Position numbers and translations under genes: made by a program. From positions 2,542,001-2,606,000 of the forward strand of contig NZ_AP024322.1 of the NCBI RefSeq assembly GCF_018408855.1: a DNA stretch of 64,000 nt, in the 5' to 3' direction. Under the pieces are notes generated by a model. The model searched no databases. It was not told the origin of the DNA and saw nothing but the letters and a program-made list of their open reading frames with translations. This document shows positions 22,535 to 32,168 of this stretch, one piece after another; within the stretch, counting starts at the first letter, position 1; each line of letters begins with the position of its first letter. The stretch is from Caballeronia sp. NK8 (lineage in GTDB: Bacteria; Pseudomonadota; Gammaproteobacteria; Burkholderiales; Burkholderiaceae).

Positions 22535-22610
22535 TGGTGGAGGATGACGGGATCGAACCGACGACCCCCTGCTTGCAAAGCAGGTGCTCTCCCAGCTGAG
22601 CTAATCCCCC
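22535..22610 (-). tRNA. tRNA-Ala (anticodon TGC)
   Basis: A 76-nt cloverleaf with encoded 3' CCA. The acceptor stem GGGGGAT pairs with ATCCTCC (one GT pair), the anticodon loop is CTTTGCAAG, and the T-loop is GGTTCGATCC. It lies between 23S and tRNA-Ile, the usual spacer order. Confidence 0.97.
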
Positions 22611-22659
22611 TTCCGTGGCCTGACTACGAGTTGCCTCTCATCAGCACGCCTCTCTCGGG

Positions 22660-22736
22660 TGGTGGGTCTGGTTGGATTCGAACCAACGACCCCCGCCTTA
22701 TCAAGACGGTGCTCTAACCGACTGAGCTACAGACCC
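22660..22736 (-). tRNA. tRNA-Ile (anticodon GAT)
   Basis: A 77-nt cloverleaf with encoded CCA. The acceptor GGGTCTG pairs with CAGACCC, the anticodon loop is CTTGATAAG, and the T-loop is GGTTCGAATCC. First tRNA of the 16S-23S spacer. Confidence 0.97.
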
Positions 22737-22797
22737 TTAGCCTGTCTTTCTTACAGCCGATAAGCGTGAGCGCTTAATGTTGAAGTGCGAAGCTCGA

Positions 22798-24330
<1,533 letters not shown>

Positions 24331-24522
24331 AAACCTGTTACTGTTTTTCGGTTCCGTTAAGAACCGGTCGCTCACTCAACGTACTGACGATGATTAATCA
24401 TCCTAAGATGAAAAACCTTCCTCTGATACTTCGTGTGAGACTCTTGATACTTTTGCTATTGCCTCAGCCCCGAAAGACTGAAACCGCACTCGCTATCAAG
24501 CGCCCACACTTATCGGCTGTTA

Positions 24523-24536
24523 GTTTTTAAAGAGCA
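24523..24536 (-). promoter_or_regulatory. boxA in the rRNA leader
   Basis: On the minus strand TGCTCTTTAAAAAC lies about 60-75 bp downstream of the rrn promoter and about 190 bp before 16S. This is a typical position and sequence for the leader boxA of Nus-dependent antitermination. Confidence 0.7.
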
Positions 24537-24596
24537 CATCGCAAGAATCACATCAACTTCTGTCTTGCGTCGCTGCATCAGCAGCAGAGAAACGAG

Positions 24597-24625
24597 ATTA
24601 TGAACAACGTTTCGGTTTCTGTCAA
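24597..24625 (-). promoter_or_regulatory. rrn P1-type promoter
   Basis: On the minus strand a consensus TTGACA (24620-24625), a 17-bp spacer and CATAAT (24597-24602). Transcription would start near 24590, giving a leader of roughly 260 nt before 16S. The remaining 24626-24762 up to the hydratase gene shows no ORF and may hold upstream activating sequence. Confidence 0.82.
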
Positions 24626-24762
24626 CAAGAACTTCGAACTTCTTTTCTCGCCGACCGCACCGGGAACCGCCTCATCCCGCCTCCTTCGCGTTCATCGAAT
24701 CGCGAAGGAACGGAATTCTAGTCAGCGGCCTCAAGAAGCGCAAGCGCTTTCTCGAATAAGAC

Positions 24763-25539
24763 TCACTGATGCTTGAAGACCGGCTTGCGCTTCTCCACGA
24801 ACGCCGCCATTCCCTCCTTCTGATCCTCCGTGGCAAACAGCGAATGGAACAGCCGTCGCTCGAAATGCACGCCCTCCGCGAGCGTCGTCTCGTACGCGCG
24901 ATTGACCGCCTCCTTGGCCATCATTACGGCCGGCAGCGAGAATCCAGCGATGATCGTCGCAGCTTCGACGGCCTCATCCAGGAGACGGTCCGCCCCGACG
25001 ACACGCGACACCAGCCCCGCGCGCTCCGCCTCATTCGCATCCATCATGCGCGCGGTTAGGCACATGTCCATCGCCTTGGCCTTCGAAACGGCGCGCGGCA
25101 AGCGCTGCGTGCCGCCCGCGCCCGGAATGACGCCAAGCTTGATCTCGGGTTGGCCGAATCTGGCCGTATCGGCGGCGATGACGATGTCGCACATCATCGC
25201 GAGTTCACAACCGCCGCCGAGCGCGAAGCCCGCGACCGCTGCGATGACCGGCTTGCGAATCGTGCGGATCGCTTCCCAGTTGCGCGTGATGTAGTCGCCC
25301 TTGTAGACATCCATATAGGAATAGCTCGCCATCATGCCGATGTCCGCACCCGCGGCGAACGCCTTCTCGCTGCCGGTCAGCACGATTGCGCCGATGTCGT
25401 CGTCGGCGTCGAACGCCTTTAGCGCGGCGCCCAACTCGTCCATCAGCGCATCGTTCAGCGCGTTGAGCGCCTTGGGACGGTTGAGCGTGATGAGTCCAAC
25501 CCGACCACGCGTCTCAACCAGCAGATTCTCATAAGCCAT
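24763..25539 (-). CDS. Enoyl-CoA hydratase (crotonase family; PaaF-like)
   Basis: Hydrates 2-enoyl-CoA esters. The protein has 258 residues. The oxyanion-hole segment AAGADIGMM near residue 62 and [15 protein letters not shown] near residue 104 are present. Both catalytic glutamates are at the crotonase spacing, E112 and E132 ([16 protein letters not shown]). Its position divergent from paaN suggests it is the 2,3-dehydroadipyl-CoA hydratase (PaaF) of phenylacetate degradation. A general fatty-acid hydratase is equally compatible with the sequence, so no symbol is given. Confidence 0.88.
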   Translation of the reverse strand: MAYENLLVETRGRVGLITLNRPKALNALNDALMDELGAALKAFDADDDIGAIVLTGSEKAFAAGADIGMMASYSYMDVYKGDYITRNWEAIRTIRKPVIAAVAGFALGGGCELAMMCDIVIAADTARFGQPEIKLGVIPGAGGTQRLPRAVSKAKAMDMCLTARMMDANEAERAGLVSRVVGADRLLDEAVEAATIIAGFSLPAVMMAKEAVNRAYETTLAEGVHFERRLFHSLFATEDQKEGMAAFVEKRKPVFKHQ

Positions 25540-25619
25540 TCGCTCCTCCCTTTCCTATCCTCAGGTAAGCCCTAATGAAAAGACGTCGTCAACAGTATCT
25601 CGATAATGCTACCATTACC

Positions 25620-25635
25620 AACCAACCGGTCGGTT
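25620..25635. promoter_or_regulatory. Palindromic operator-like site between the hydratase gene and paaN
   Basis: AACCAACCGGTCGGTT is an inverted repeat with one mismatched pair, sitting 45 bp before paaN and 81 bp from the divergent hydratase start. Phenylacetate genes in Burkholderia are controlled by the TetR-type repressor PaaR, released by phenylacetyl-CoA. A palindrome with ACCGACCGGT-like symmetry in a shared divergent spacer fits that role. This is inference from position and symmetry. Confidence 0.55.
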
Positions 25636-25679
25636 AATTATTCGATCTGGCACCTTTCCTCGTTCTCTTTCTCGCGACC

Positions 25680-27389
25680 ATGACACATCCGCTATTCACG
25701 AAGCACGAAGCGACGCTCGATAAAGCGCTCGCAGCCATCGAAACGCGCGGCTACTGGAGCCCGTTCGTCGAAATGCCGAGCCCCAAAGTGTACGGGGAAA
25801 CGGCCAGCGCCGACGGCGAAGCCGCCTTCAAAGCGCATTTCGGCAAGACATTCGAACTCGACCAGCCTTCCACCGGCGAGACGGTCGGGAAGGAACGCTC
25901 GCCGTTCGGCGTCGCGCTCGACATCCGCTATCCGAAGTCCGATCCCGACGCGCTCATTCAAGCCGCCGCTCACGCGCAAGCCGGCTGGCGCGCCGCCGGA
26001 CCGCGGGCGTGGGTCGGCGTGAGCATGGAGATTCTTTCGCGTCTGAATCGCGCCAGTTTCGAGATTGCGTACAGCGTGATGCATACGACCGGCCAGGCCT
26101 TCATGATGGCGTTCCAGGCCGGCGGCCCACACGCGCAGGACCGCGCGCTCGAAGCGGTGGTCTACGCGTGGGACCAGTTGCGCCGCATTCCCGCCGAAGC
26201 CCACTGGGAAAAGCCGCAGGGCAAGAACCCGCCACTTGCGATGCAAAAGCGCTTTGCCGTTGTCCCGCGCGGCACCGGGCTCGTACTCGGCTGCTGCACG
26301 TTCCCGACCTGGAATGGCTATCCCGGCATGTTCGCCGATCTCGCGACCGGCAATTCCGTTATCGTCAAGCCGCACCCGGGCGCGATCCTGCCGCTCGCGA
26401 TCACGGTGCGTATCGCGCGTGACGTGCTCCGCGAAGCGGGCTTCGATCCGAACCTCGTCACCCTGCTCGCCACCGAGCCGAACGATGGCGCGCTCGTACA
26501 GGAACTGGCCGTGCGCCCCGAAATCAAGCTGATCGACTTCACGGGCAGCACGCAAAACGGCACCTGGCTCGAACGCAACGCGCACCAGGCGCAGGTGTAC
26601 ACCGAGAAGGCGGGCGTGAATCAGATCGTCATCGATTCCGTGGACGACATGAAAGCCGCAGCGCGCAACATCGCCTTCTCTCTTGCCCTCTACTCGGGCC
26701 AGATGTGCACGGCGCCGCAGAACATCTACGTGCCGCGCGATGGCATCCGCACCGCCGACGGACAACTGAGTTTCGACGACGTCGCCAAAGCGCTCGCAGG
26801 CGCAGTCGAGAGACTGGCGTCCGATCCGGCACGCGCCGTCGAACTCACCGGTGCGATCCAGAATGAAGGCGTCGTGGAGCGTGTCGCCGAAGCGCGCAAG
26901 CTCGGCGACGTCCTGCTCGACAGCCAATCGCTCACGCACCCCGCCTTTCCGGACGCGCGAGTGCACACTCCGCTCATGCTCAAGCTCGACGCGCGCACCG
27001 ACGAAGCCAAGTTCACCAAGGAATGGTTCGGGCCGATTTCGTTCATCGTCGCGACGGACTCGACCGCGCATTCGCTCGAACTGGCCGCCTCGATCGCACG
27101 CACGCACGGCGCGTTGACGTTGTCGGTCTACAGCACCGACGACAAGGTGATCGACGCCGCGCACGAAGCAGCCATCGAAGGCGGCGTCGCGCTTTCGATC
27201 AACCTCACGGGCGGCGTGTTCGTCAATCAGACTGCCGCATTCTCGGACTTTCACGGCACGGGCGCGAACCCGGCGGCCAACGCCGCGCTTTCGGACGCCG
27301 CGTTCGTCGCGAATCGTTTCCGTGTAGTGCAGAGCCGGGTCCATGTTGCGCCGAAGGCCGCCCCGGCGGAAGCCGGCCAAACGGCATAA
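25680..27389 (+). CDS. paaN: PaaN, phenylacetic acid degradation aldehyde dehydrogenase-like protein (no MaoC domain)
   Basis: A 569-residue aldehyde-dehydrogenase-fold protein of the PaaN type found with paa genes in betaproteobacteria. Visible features are LGCCTFPTWNGYPGMFADLATGNSVIVKPHPGAILP-type cofactor-binding region (split, about 204-240), IDFTGSTQNG near residue 282 and the catalytic cysteine region YSGQMCTAPQN near residue 343. It lacks the C-terminal MaoC hydratase domain of E. coli PaaZ, so ring-opened oxepin-CoA hydrolysis would need another protein. The ATG has no clear ribosome-binding site. First gene of the paaN-G-I-K run. Confidence 0.9.
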   Translation: MTHPLFTKHEATLDKALAAIETRGYWSPFVEMPSPKVYGETASADGEAAFKAHFGKTFELDQPSTGETVGKERSPFGVALDIRYPKSDPDALIQAAAHAQAGWRAAGPRAWVGVSMEILSRLNRASFEIAYSVMHTTGQAFMMAFQAGGPHAQDRALEAVVYAWDQLRRIPAEAHWEKPQGKNPPLAMQKRFAVVPRGTGLVLGCCTFPTWNGYPGMFADLATGNSVIVKPHPGAILPLAITVRIARDVLREAGFDPNLVTLLATEPNDGALVQELAVRPEIKLIDFTGSTQNGTWLERNAHQAQVYTEKAGVNQIVIDSVDDMKAAARNIAFSLALYSGQMCTAPQNIYVPRDGIRTADGQLSFDDVAKALAGAVERLASDPARAVELTGAIQNEGVVERVAEARKLGDVLLDSQSLTHPAFPDARVHTPLMLKLDARTDEAKFTKEWFGPISFIVATDSTAHSLELAASIARTHGALTLSVYSTDDKVIDAAHEAAIEGGVALSINLTGGVFVNQTAAFSDFHGTGANPAANAALSDAAFVANRFRVVQSRVHVAPKAAPAEAGQTA

Positions 27390-27411
27390 GCCGATCTGCA
27401 CAAAGGTGCGA

Positions 27412-27451
27412 AGGCCGAATCGCCGTGCAAACGGCCTATAACATTCGGCCT
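27412..27451. promoter_or_regulatory. Inverted repeat around a TATAAC box upstream of paaG
   Basis: AGGCCGAAT (27412-27420) and ATTCGGCCT (27443-27451) are a perfect 9-bp inverted repeat. Between the arms lies TATAAC (27437-27442), a possible -10 box for an internal promoter driving paaG-paaI-paaK. It could be an operator or a transcript hairpin at the end of paaN; there is no U-run, so a terminator is unlikely. Confidence 0.4.
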
Positions 27452-27548
27452 AATGGAAAGCCATCGGTCGCGCGGCTAGTATCGGAACCAAGGGAAAACC
27501 GGTCCGCGACAGCCGCTGCGACCGCGCTTCGGCGACAAAGGAGATGCA

Positions 27549-28340
27549 ATGACAGAGAAGTCCGTGCTGTTCCACATTGACAGCGAGACGCGCGTCGCGA
27601 CGTTGACGCTCAATCGTCCCGACAAGCTGAACAGCTTCACACGCGAAATGCATCGCGAGTTGAATCAGGCGCTCACTGAAATCGAGGCGGGCAATGCACG
27701 CGCGCTCGTCGTTACAGGCGCGGGACGCGGGTTTTGTGCGGGACAGGATCTCGCTGACCTGGATTTCACGCCGGGCTCGATGTCGGATCTCGGCGATCTC
27801 ATCGACGAGTACTTCAATCCGCTCGTGCGCAGGCTGCAGGCCATGCGCATGCCCGTCATCGGCGCGGTGAACGGCACGGCTGCAGGCGCCGGCGCGAATC
27901 TGGCGATGGCGTGTGACCTCGTCATCGCGGCGCGGTCAGCGAGTTTCATTCAGGCGTTCGTGAAAATCGGCCTCGTGCCGGATTCGGGTGGAACGTGGCT
28001 CCTGCCGCGACGCGTGGGCGAAGCGCGCGCGCTCGGCCTCGCGCTGACTGGCGAGAAACTCAGCGCGGAAAAAGCGGAAGCCTGGGGAATCGTGTGGCGC
28101 GTCGTCGAGGATGGCGAGTTGCAGCAGGCGGCAGCGCAACTGGCCGCGCAACTCGCGCAGCAGCCGGCGCGCGCGGTCGTCGCGATCAAGCAGGCGATCC
28201 GCGCGAGCGCCAACAAGACATTCGATCAGCAACTCGATCTCGAACGCGATCTGCAACGCGAACTGGGTGCGTCGCCCGACTATATCGAAGGCGTCGCCGC
28301 GTTCAAGGAAAAGCGCGCGCCGCGCTTCGAAGGTCTGTGA
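27549..28340 (+). CDS. paaG: PaaG, 1,2-epoxyphenylacetyl-CoA isomerase
   Basis: Crotonase-family isomerase that converts the ring epoxide of phenylacetyl-CoA to oxepin-CoA. It has 263 residues. The oxyanion-hole segments are FCAGQDLADL near residue 62 and NGTAAGAGANLAMACD near residue 108. The catalytic acid is D145 in KIGLVPDSGGTW, where hydratases carry glutamate; this Asp is characteristic of PaaG. A good ribosome-binding site (AAAGGAGA) precedes the ATG. The paaI start follows 25 bp after its stop. Confidence 0.93.
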   Translation: MTEKSVLFHIDSETRVATLTLNRPDKLNSFTREMHRELNQALTEIEAGNARALVVTGAGRGFCAGQDLADLDFTPGSMSDLGDLIDEYFNPLVRRLQAMRMPVIGAVNGTAAGAGANLAMACDLVIAARSASFIQAFVKIGLVPDSGGTWLLPRRVGEARALGLALTGEKLSAEKAEAWGIVWRVVEDGELQQAAAQLAAQLAQQPARAVVAIKQAIRASANKTFDQQLDLERDLQRELGASPDYIEGVAAFKEKRAPRFEGL

Positions 28341-28365
28341 GAACCGAATCAATCTGGAGACGCCT

Positions 28366-28791
28366 GTGACGCCACAACAACTCGCGGAAGCCACAGCCAA
28401 GGCCATGTACGAAGCCGACGCATGCTCGCGCGCGCTCGGCATTGAACTGATCGAAGTACGGCCGGGCTATGCGCGGCTGCAAATGAACGTGCGACCCGAC
28501 TTCCTCAACGGCCACGCGATCTGCCACGGCGGGCTGATGTTCACGCTGGCGGACTCCGCGTTCGCCTTCGCCTGCAACTCATACAACATCAGCACGGTCG
28601 CGGCAGGCTGTTCGATCGAGTTCCTGCGCCCCGTGCAAGGCGGCGATCGTCTGACCGCCGAGGCGATCGAGCAGACGCTGAGCGGCCGCACGGGCATCTA
28701 CGATATTCGCGTGACGAACCGGGAAGGCGAAGCGGTCGCGATGTTCCGCGGCAAATCGGCACAAATCAGAGGTACCGTGATCCCCGCGTGA
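28366..28791 (+). CDS. paaI: PaaI, hydroxyphenylacetyl-CoA thioesterase (GTG start)
   Basis: Hot-dog-fold thioesterase thought to release CoA from dead-end hydroxyphenylacetyl-CoA. The frame is open far upstream inside paaG. The GTG at 28366 is chosen because TCTGGAGA lies seven bases before it and the 141-residue product fits the family. The motif LNGHAICHGGLMFTLADSAFAFA near residue 47 includes the conserved N, HGG and D of PaaI, and FLRPVQGGDRLTAEA follows. Confidence 0.93.
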   Translation: MTPQQLAEATAKAMYEADACSRALGIELIEVRPGYARLQMNVRPDFLNGHAICHGGLMFTLADSAFAFACNSYNISTVAAGCSIEFLRPVQGGDRLTAEAIEQTLSGRTGIYDIRVTNREGEAVAMFRGKSAQIRGTVIPA

Positions 28792-28861
28792 CGGGACTCG
28801 TTCATATAACGGACGCGGCATGAAAAGGCCGCGCCGCATAGTCAGCATCAAGGAGACAGCA

Positions 28862-30163
28862 ATGACCACCCCGCTGCCGCTCGAGCCGATCGAGAAAGCG
28901 AGCCGAGACGAACTCGCGGCGTTGCAGCTCGAGCGCCTCAAATGGACGCTCAGGCACGCCTACGAGAACTCGCCGGTGTACAGGCGCAAGTTCGACGAAG
29001 CCGGTGTCCATCCGGATGACGTCACATCGCTTTCGGATCTCGCGCGCTTCCCGTTCACGACCAAAAAGGATCTGCGCGACAACTACCCGTTCGGCATGTT
29101 CGCCGTGCCGCAGGAGCGTGTCTCGCGCATCCACGCATCGTCAGGGACGACGGGAAAGCCCACGGTCGTCGGCTACACCACTCAGGATCTCGACAACTGG
29201 GCGAACCTCGTCGCGCGCTCGATCCGCGCGGCGGGCGCGCGGCGCGGTGACAAGGTCCACGTGAGCTACGGCTATGGACTGTTCACTGGCGGACTCGGCG
29301 CGCACTACGGCGCGGAGCGCGCGGGGCTCACCGTCATTCCCTTCGGCGGCGGCCAGACCGAGAAGCAGGTACAGCTGATTCAGGACTTCCGGCCCGACAT
29401 CATCATGGTCACGCCGAGCTACATGCTCTCGATCGCCGACGAACTGGAGCGCCAGGGAATCGAGCCGGCGAGCTGCTCGCTGCGGATCGGCATCTTCGGC
29501 GCGGAGCCGTGGACGAACGACATGCGCCGCGCCATCGAAACGCGCATGGGAATCGACGCCGTCGACATCTATGGGCTCTCGGAAGTCATGGGGCCGGGTG
29601 TGGCGTCGGAATGCGCGGAAACCAAGGACGGCCCGACCATCTGGGAAGACCACTTCTATCCCGAGATTATCGATCCGGAAACCGGCGAAGTGTTGCCCGA
29701 TGGCGAATTCGGCGAACTCGTGTTCACCTCGCTTACGAAGGAAGCCCTGCCGATCATTCGATATCGCACGCGCGATCTGACGCGCCTTCTGCCCGGAACG
29801 GCCCGCACGATGCGTCGCATGGAGAAGATCACGGGCCGCTCCGACGACATGATGATCGTGCGCGGTGTCAACGTCTTCCCGACGCAGATCGAAGAGTTGC
29901 TGCTCAAGCGTCCCGTGCTCGCGCCGCATTATCAGATCGTGCTCACCAAAGAGGGCCCGCTCGACGTGCTGACGTTGAACGTCGAACCGTGCCCGGAATC
30001 GGCGCCGGACGCCACTGCGCTCGACAGCGCAAAGGCCGCGCTCATTTACGACATCAAGGCGCTGATCGGCGTAAGTGCCGTGGTGAACGTGCTTGGGGTG
30101 AACGGTATCGAACGTTCGGTCGGCAAGGCGCGGCGCGTGATCGACCGGCGCAACATGACCTGA
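28862..30163 (+). CDS. paaK: PaaK, phenylacetate-CoA ligase
   Basis: Activates phenylacetate to phenylacetyl-CoA with ATP, the entry step of the pathway. From the ATG after AAGGAGA the protein has 433 residues, the normal PaaK length. ANL-superfamily motifs are HASSGTTGKPTVVGYT near residue 93, the PaaK-specific YGYGLFTGGLGAHYGAE near residue 137, IYGLSEVMGPGVA near residue 236 and the C-terminal VNVFPTQIEELL. Earlier in-frame ATG (28820) lacks a ribosome-binding site. It ends the paa run and is followed by a strong terminator. Confidence 0.95.
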   Translation: MTTPLPLEPIEKASRDELAALQLERLKWTLRHAYENSPVYRRKFDEAGVHPDDVTSLSDLARFPFTTKKDLRDNYPFGMFAVPQERVSRIHASSGTTGKPTVVGYTTQDLDNWANLVARSIRAAGARRGDKVHVSYGYGLFTGGLGAHYGAERAGLTVIPFGGGQTEKQVQLIQDFRPDIIMVTPSYMLSIADELERQGIEPASCSLRIGIFGAEPWTNDMRRAIETRMGIDAVDIYGLSEVMGPGVASECAETKDGPTIWEDHFYPEIIDPETGEVLPDGEFGELVFTSLTKEALPIIRYRTRDLTRLLPGTARTMRRMEKITGRSDDMMIVRGVNVFPTQIEELLLKRPVLAPHYQIVLTKEGPLDVLTLNVEPCPESAPDATALDSAKAALIYDIKALIGVSAVVNVLGVNGIERSVGKARRVIDRRNMT

Positions 30164-30170
30164 TGAAGTG

Positions 30171-30207
30171 AAAAAGCTCGCGAGCCGTTACGGCCGCGAG
30201 CTTTTTT
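30171..30207. terminator. Bidirectional terminator between paaK and mltA
   Basis: AAAAAGCTCGCG / CGCGAGCTTTTTT stem with a GCCGTTACGGC loop region and T-runs on both strands, between two convergent genes. Confidence 0.9.
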
Positions 30208-30233
30208 CATTGCCGCGAGAGAATGCTGAAAGA

Positions 30234-31370
30234 TCAGGAATTCGGCAGCAGCAGCCACATTCTGCCGCCCTGCTTCATGCGTCCCGCGAGATCGCCGGCG
30301 TCGTCGCCGAGGCCCCAGAAGTAGTCCGCGCGCACCCCGCCCTTGATCGCCGAGCCCGTGTCCTGCGCGAACACCAGGCGGTTCATCGGCTGGTTGCTGA
30401 GCGGACGTGTCGTCTGGAGGAACACGGGCGTGCCGAGCGGAATAGCGGAAGGATCGACCGCGATCGAACGTTCGGGCGTCAGCGGCACGCCGAGCGCGCC
30501 GACCGGGCCATCGCCGAGGCTCGCGGGCATCGTTTCGTTCGCCGGCATTTCCCGGAAGAACACGAAGCGCGGATTCACGTCGAGCAGCGCGTCGACGCGC
30601 GCGGGGTTCGACTTCGCCCAGGCCTTGATGCCTTGCATCGTCGCTTGCGCGGGCGTGAGTTCGCCGCGATCGAGCAGCTCCTTGCCAATCGACTTATACG
30701 GCTGATTGTTCGTGCCACCGAAGCCCACGCGCATCACGCTGCCGTCTTCCATGGTGACGCGTCCCGAGCCCTGCACTTGCAGGAAAAACGCTTCGATCGG
30801 ATCGTCGACCCACACGAGTTCGTTGCCGGTCAGCACGCCCGAACGTTCGAGTTGCGCGCGCACAGGCAGCGCCGAGCCAGGCTTGTACCGATACGGCCAG
30901 CGATACAGCGCGTACTGATACACCCCGTGCCGCGTGCGCGAGCCGCGCAGCAGCGGCTCGTAGTAGCCGGTCACGAGACCGTCGAGCGTGCCGTCGGTGT
31001 TGGCGAGCTGAAAAGGCGTGAAATAGGTTTCGAAGAAGCTGCGCGCCGCCGACATGTCGAGGTCGTCGAGCCGCTGCGCCGCCGTGCACGCCTTCTGCCA
31101 GTTGGCCTGACGCGCGAGCCGGCTGCAGTTCTGACGCAACGCCGCCGTCGCGCCGATGAGCGAATCGTCCTGCCACCCCGGCACCTGCTGCCAGCTCACC
31201 GCCGTCAGGCGCGACGCGGCGCGCTGTCCGGTCGTGATCGGCGTGCCGGGAGTCGCCGTGGCCGGGCCCGGCTTCACGTAATTACCGCCTCCGCACGAGG
31301 CGAGCAGGACAGCGGTTGCAATCGATGCGGCCCAGGCCGCCAGTCGCGCGGTCGGCCGCGCGAAACGCAT
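30234..31370 (-). CDS. mltA: MltA, membrane-bound lytic murein transglycosylase A (lipoprotein)
   Basis: Outer-membrane lipoprotein that cleaves peptidoglycan glycan strands. The start at 31370 gives a textbook lipoprotein signal: MRFARPTARL, a hydrophobic core and the lipobox LLASC. That leaves 378 residues before processing. The MltA domain holds VTGYYEPLLRGS and the 3D domain near the C-terminus has the catalytic aspartate region RLVFAQDTGSAIKGGVRADYFWG (split). The frame is open for 44 more codons upstream, opposite a small plus-strand ORF, but those residues do not look like a signal sequence. It lies downstream of apaG on the same strand. Confidence 0.93.
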   Translation of the reverse strand: MRFARPTARLAAWAASIATAVLLASCGGGNYVKPGPATATPGTPITTGQRAASRLTAVSWQQVPGWQDDSLIGATAALRQNCSRLARQANWQKACTAAQRLDDLDMSAARSFFETYFTPFQLANTDGTLDGLVTGYYEPLLRGSRTRHGVYQYALYRWPYRYKPGSALPVRAQLERSGVLTGNELVWVDDPIEAFFLQVQGSGRVTMEDGSVMRVGFGGTNNQPYKSIGKELLDRGELTPAQATMQGIKAWAKSNPARVDALLDVNPRFVFFREMPANETMPASLGDGPVGALGVPLTPERSIAVDPSAIPLGTPVFLQTTRPLSNQPMNRLVFAQDTGSAIKGGVRADYFWGLGDDAGDLAGRMKQGGRMWLLLPNS

Positions 31371-31398
31371 ACAATGCTCGTTCTTGATGGGAACCGCC

Positions 31399-31548
31399 AT
31401 GTCTGATCTGTTCGACGAATATCCAATGCTTATTTTTGCGCTCGAGTCGCTCGTGGCGCTCGCCTTGCTGATCTTCATCGTCGTATGGACGGCATCGGGC
31501 AAGAAGAAAAACCAGAACCGCTCGAACGATCCGGCGAAACGGCGCTGA
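31399..31548 (+). CDS. Small single-span membrane peptide, 49 residues, function unknown
   Basis: The ORF begins MSDLFDEYPM, then about 20 hydrophobic residues (roughly 11-32, ending IVVWTA), then the basic tail GKKKNQNRSNDPAKRR. This is a convincing one-span membrane peptide with a positive-inside C-terminus. It starts 28 bp from the divergent mltA start and lies opposite the 202-bp gap between apaG and mltA. Codons after residue 14 show the high G/C third positions of real genes. The ribosome-binding site is weak (GGGAA). An in-frame ATG four codons earlier is possible. No function can be assigned. Confidence 0.5.
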   Translation: MSDLFDEYPMLIFALESLVALALLIFIVVWTASGKKKNQNRSNDPAKRR

Positions 31549-31572
31549 GCGTCCCTTTCCGCCAGCTCCCGC

Positions 31573-31947
31573 TCAGTGGAGCGTGCGCGGCATATGCAAC
31601 GCGAACTCCGCTACCGGCGCCTCGAAACGCTCGCCGTCTTCGGCCACGCAGAAATACTCGCCGCGCATCGTGCCGACGGGCGTCGCGATCACCGCCCAGC
31701 TCGTGTATTCGAACTGTTCGCCCGGGGGCAAAAGCGGTTGATGCCCAACGACCCCGAGCCCCTTCACTTCCTGCACGTGGTCGTTGCTGTCAGTGATGAT
31801 CCAGTGCCGCGAGATCAACTGCGCCGCGACCTCACCGGTGTTACGGATCGTCAGTGTGTAGGCGAATGCGTACTGCCGGCTGTCGGGATCGGACTGCTCC
31901 GGCAGGTACCGCGTCTCCACGGAGACGCTGAATTCGTACTGGCTCAT
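31573..31947 (-). CDS. apaG: ApaG (DUF525) protein
   Basis: A 124-residue single-domain beta-sandwich protein of the ApaG family, linked to divalent-cation tolerance in enteric bacteria. Family features are YTLTIRNTGEVAAQLISRHWIITD near residue 30 (split), the VVGHQPLLPPGEQFEYTS segment near residue 67 and GTMRGEYFCVAEDG near residue 92. It lies upstream of mltA on the same strand and divergent from rpe. Confidence 0.94.
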   Translation of the reverse strand: MSQYEFSVSVETRYLPEQSDPDSRQYAFAYTLTIRNTGEVAAQLISRHWIITDSNDHVQEVKGLGVVGHQPLLPPGEQFEYTSWAVIATPVGTMRGEYFCVAEDGERFEAPVAEFALHMPRTLH

Positions 31948-32168
31948 CGTAGTTCCAATTCCAGTTCAAATGGCCGCTGCCCCGCCGCGCAGAGAGCCGT
32001 GCGGGCGCGCCGCCATTGGTGAGGCATTCTCCTTGATGCTGGCCGCGCCCGCAACACGATTGGAGCCCTCAGCACATCCGCCCGACGCACTGGCCGTTCG
32101 GCCGAGGGCACTCCAGGGAAAAACGCGGGTTAAAATCACGCCTTTAGGTCGCTACCCGGTCACCGTCC

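Noticed and set aside
31371-31502. 44-codon N-terminal extension of MltA
   Set aside because: It would bury the lipoprotein signal and lipobox, which only work when close to the N-terminus.
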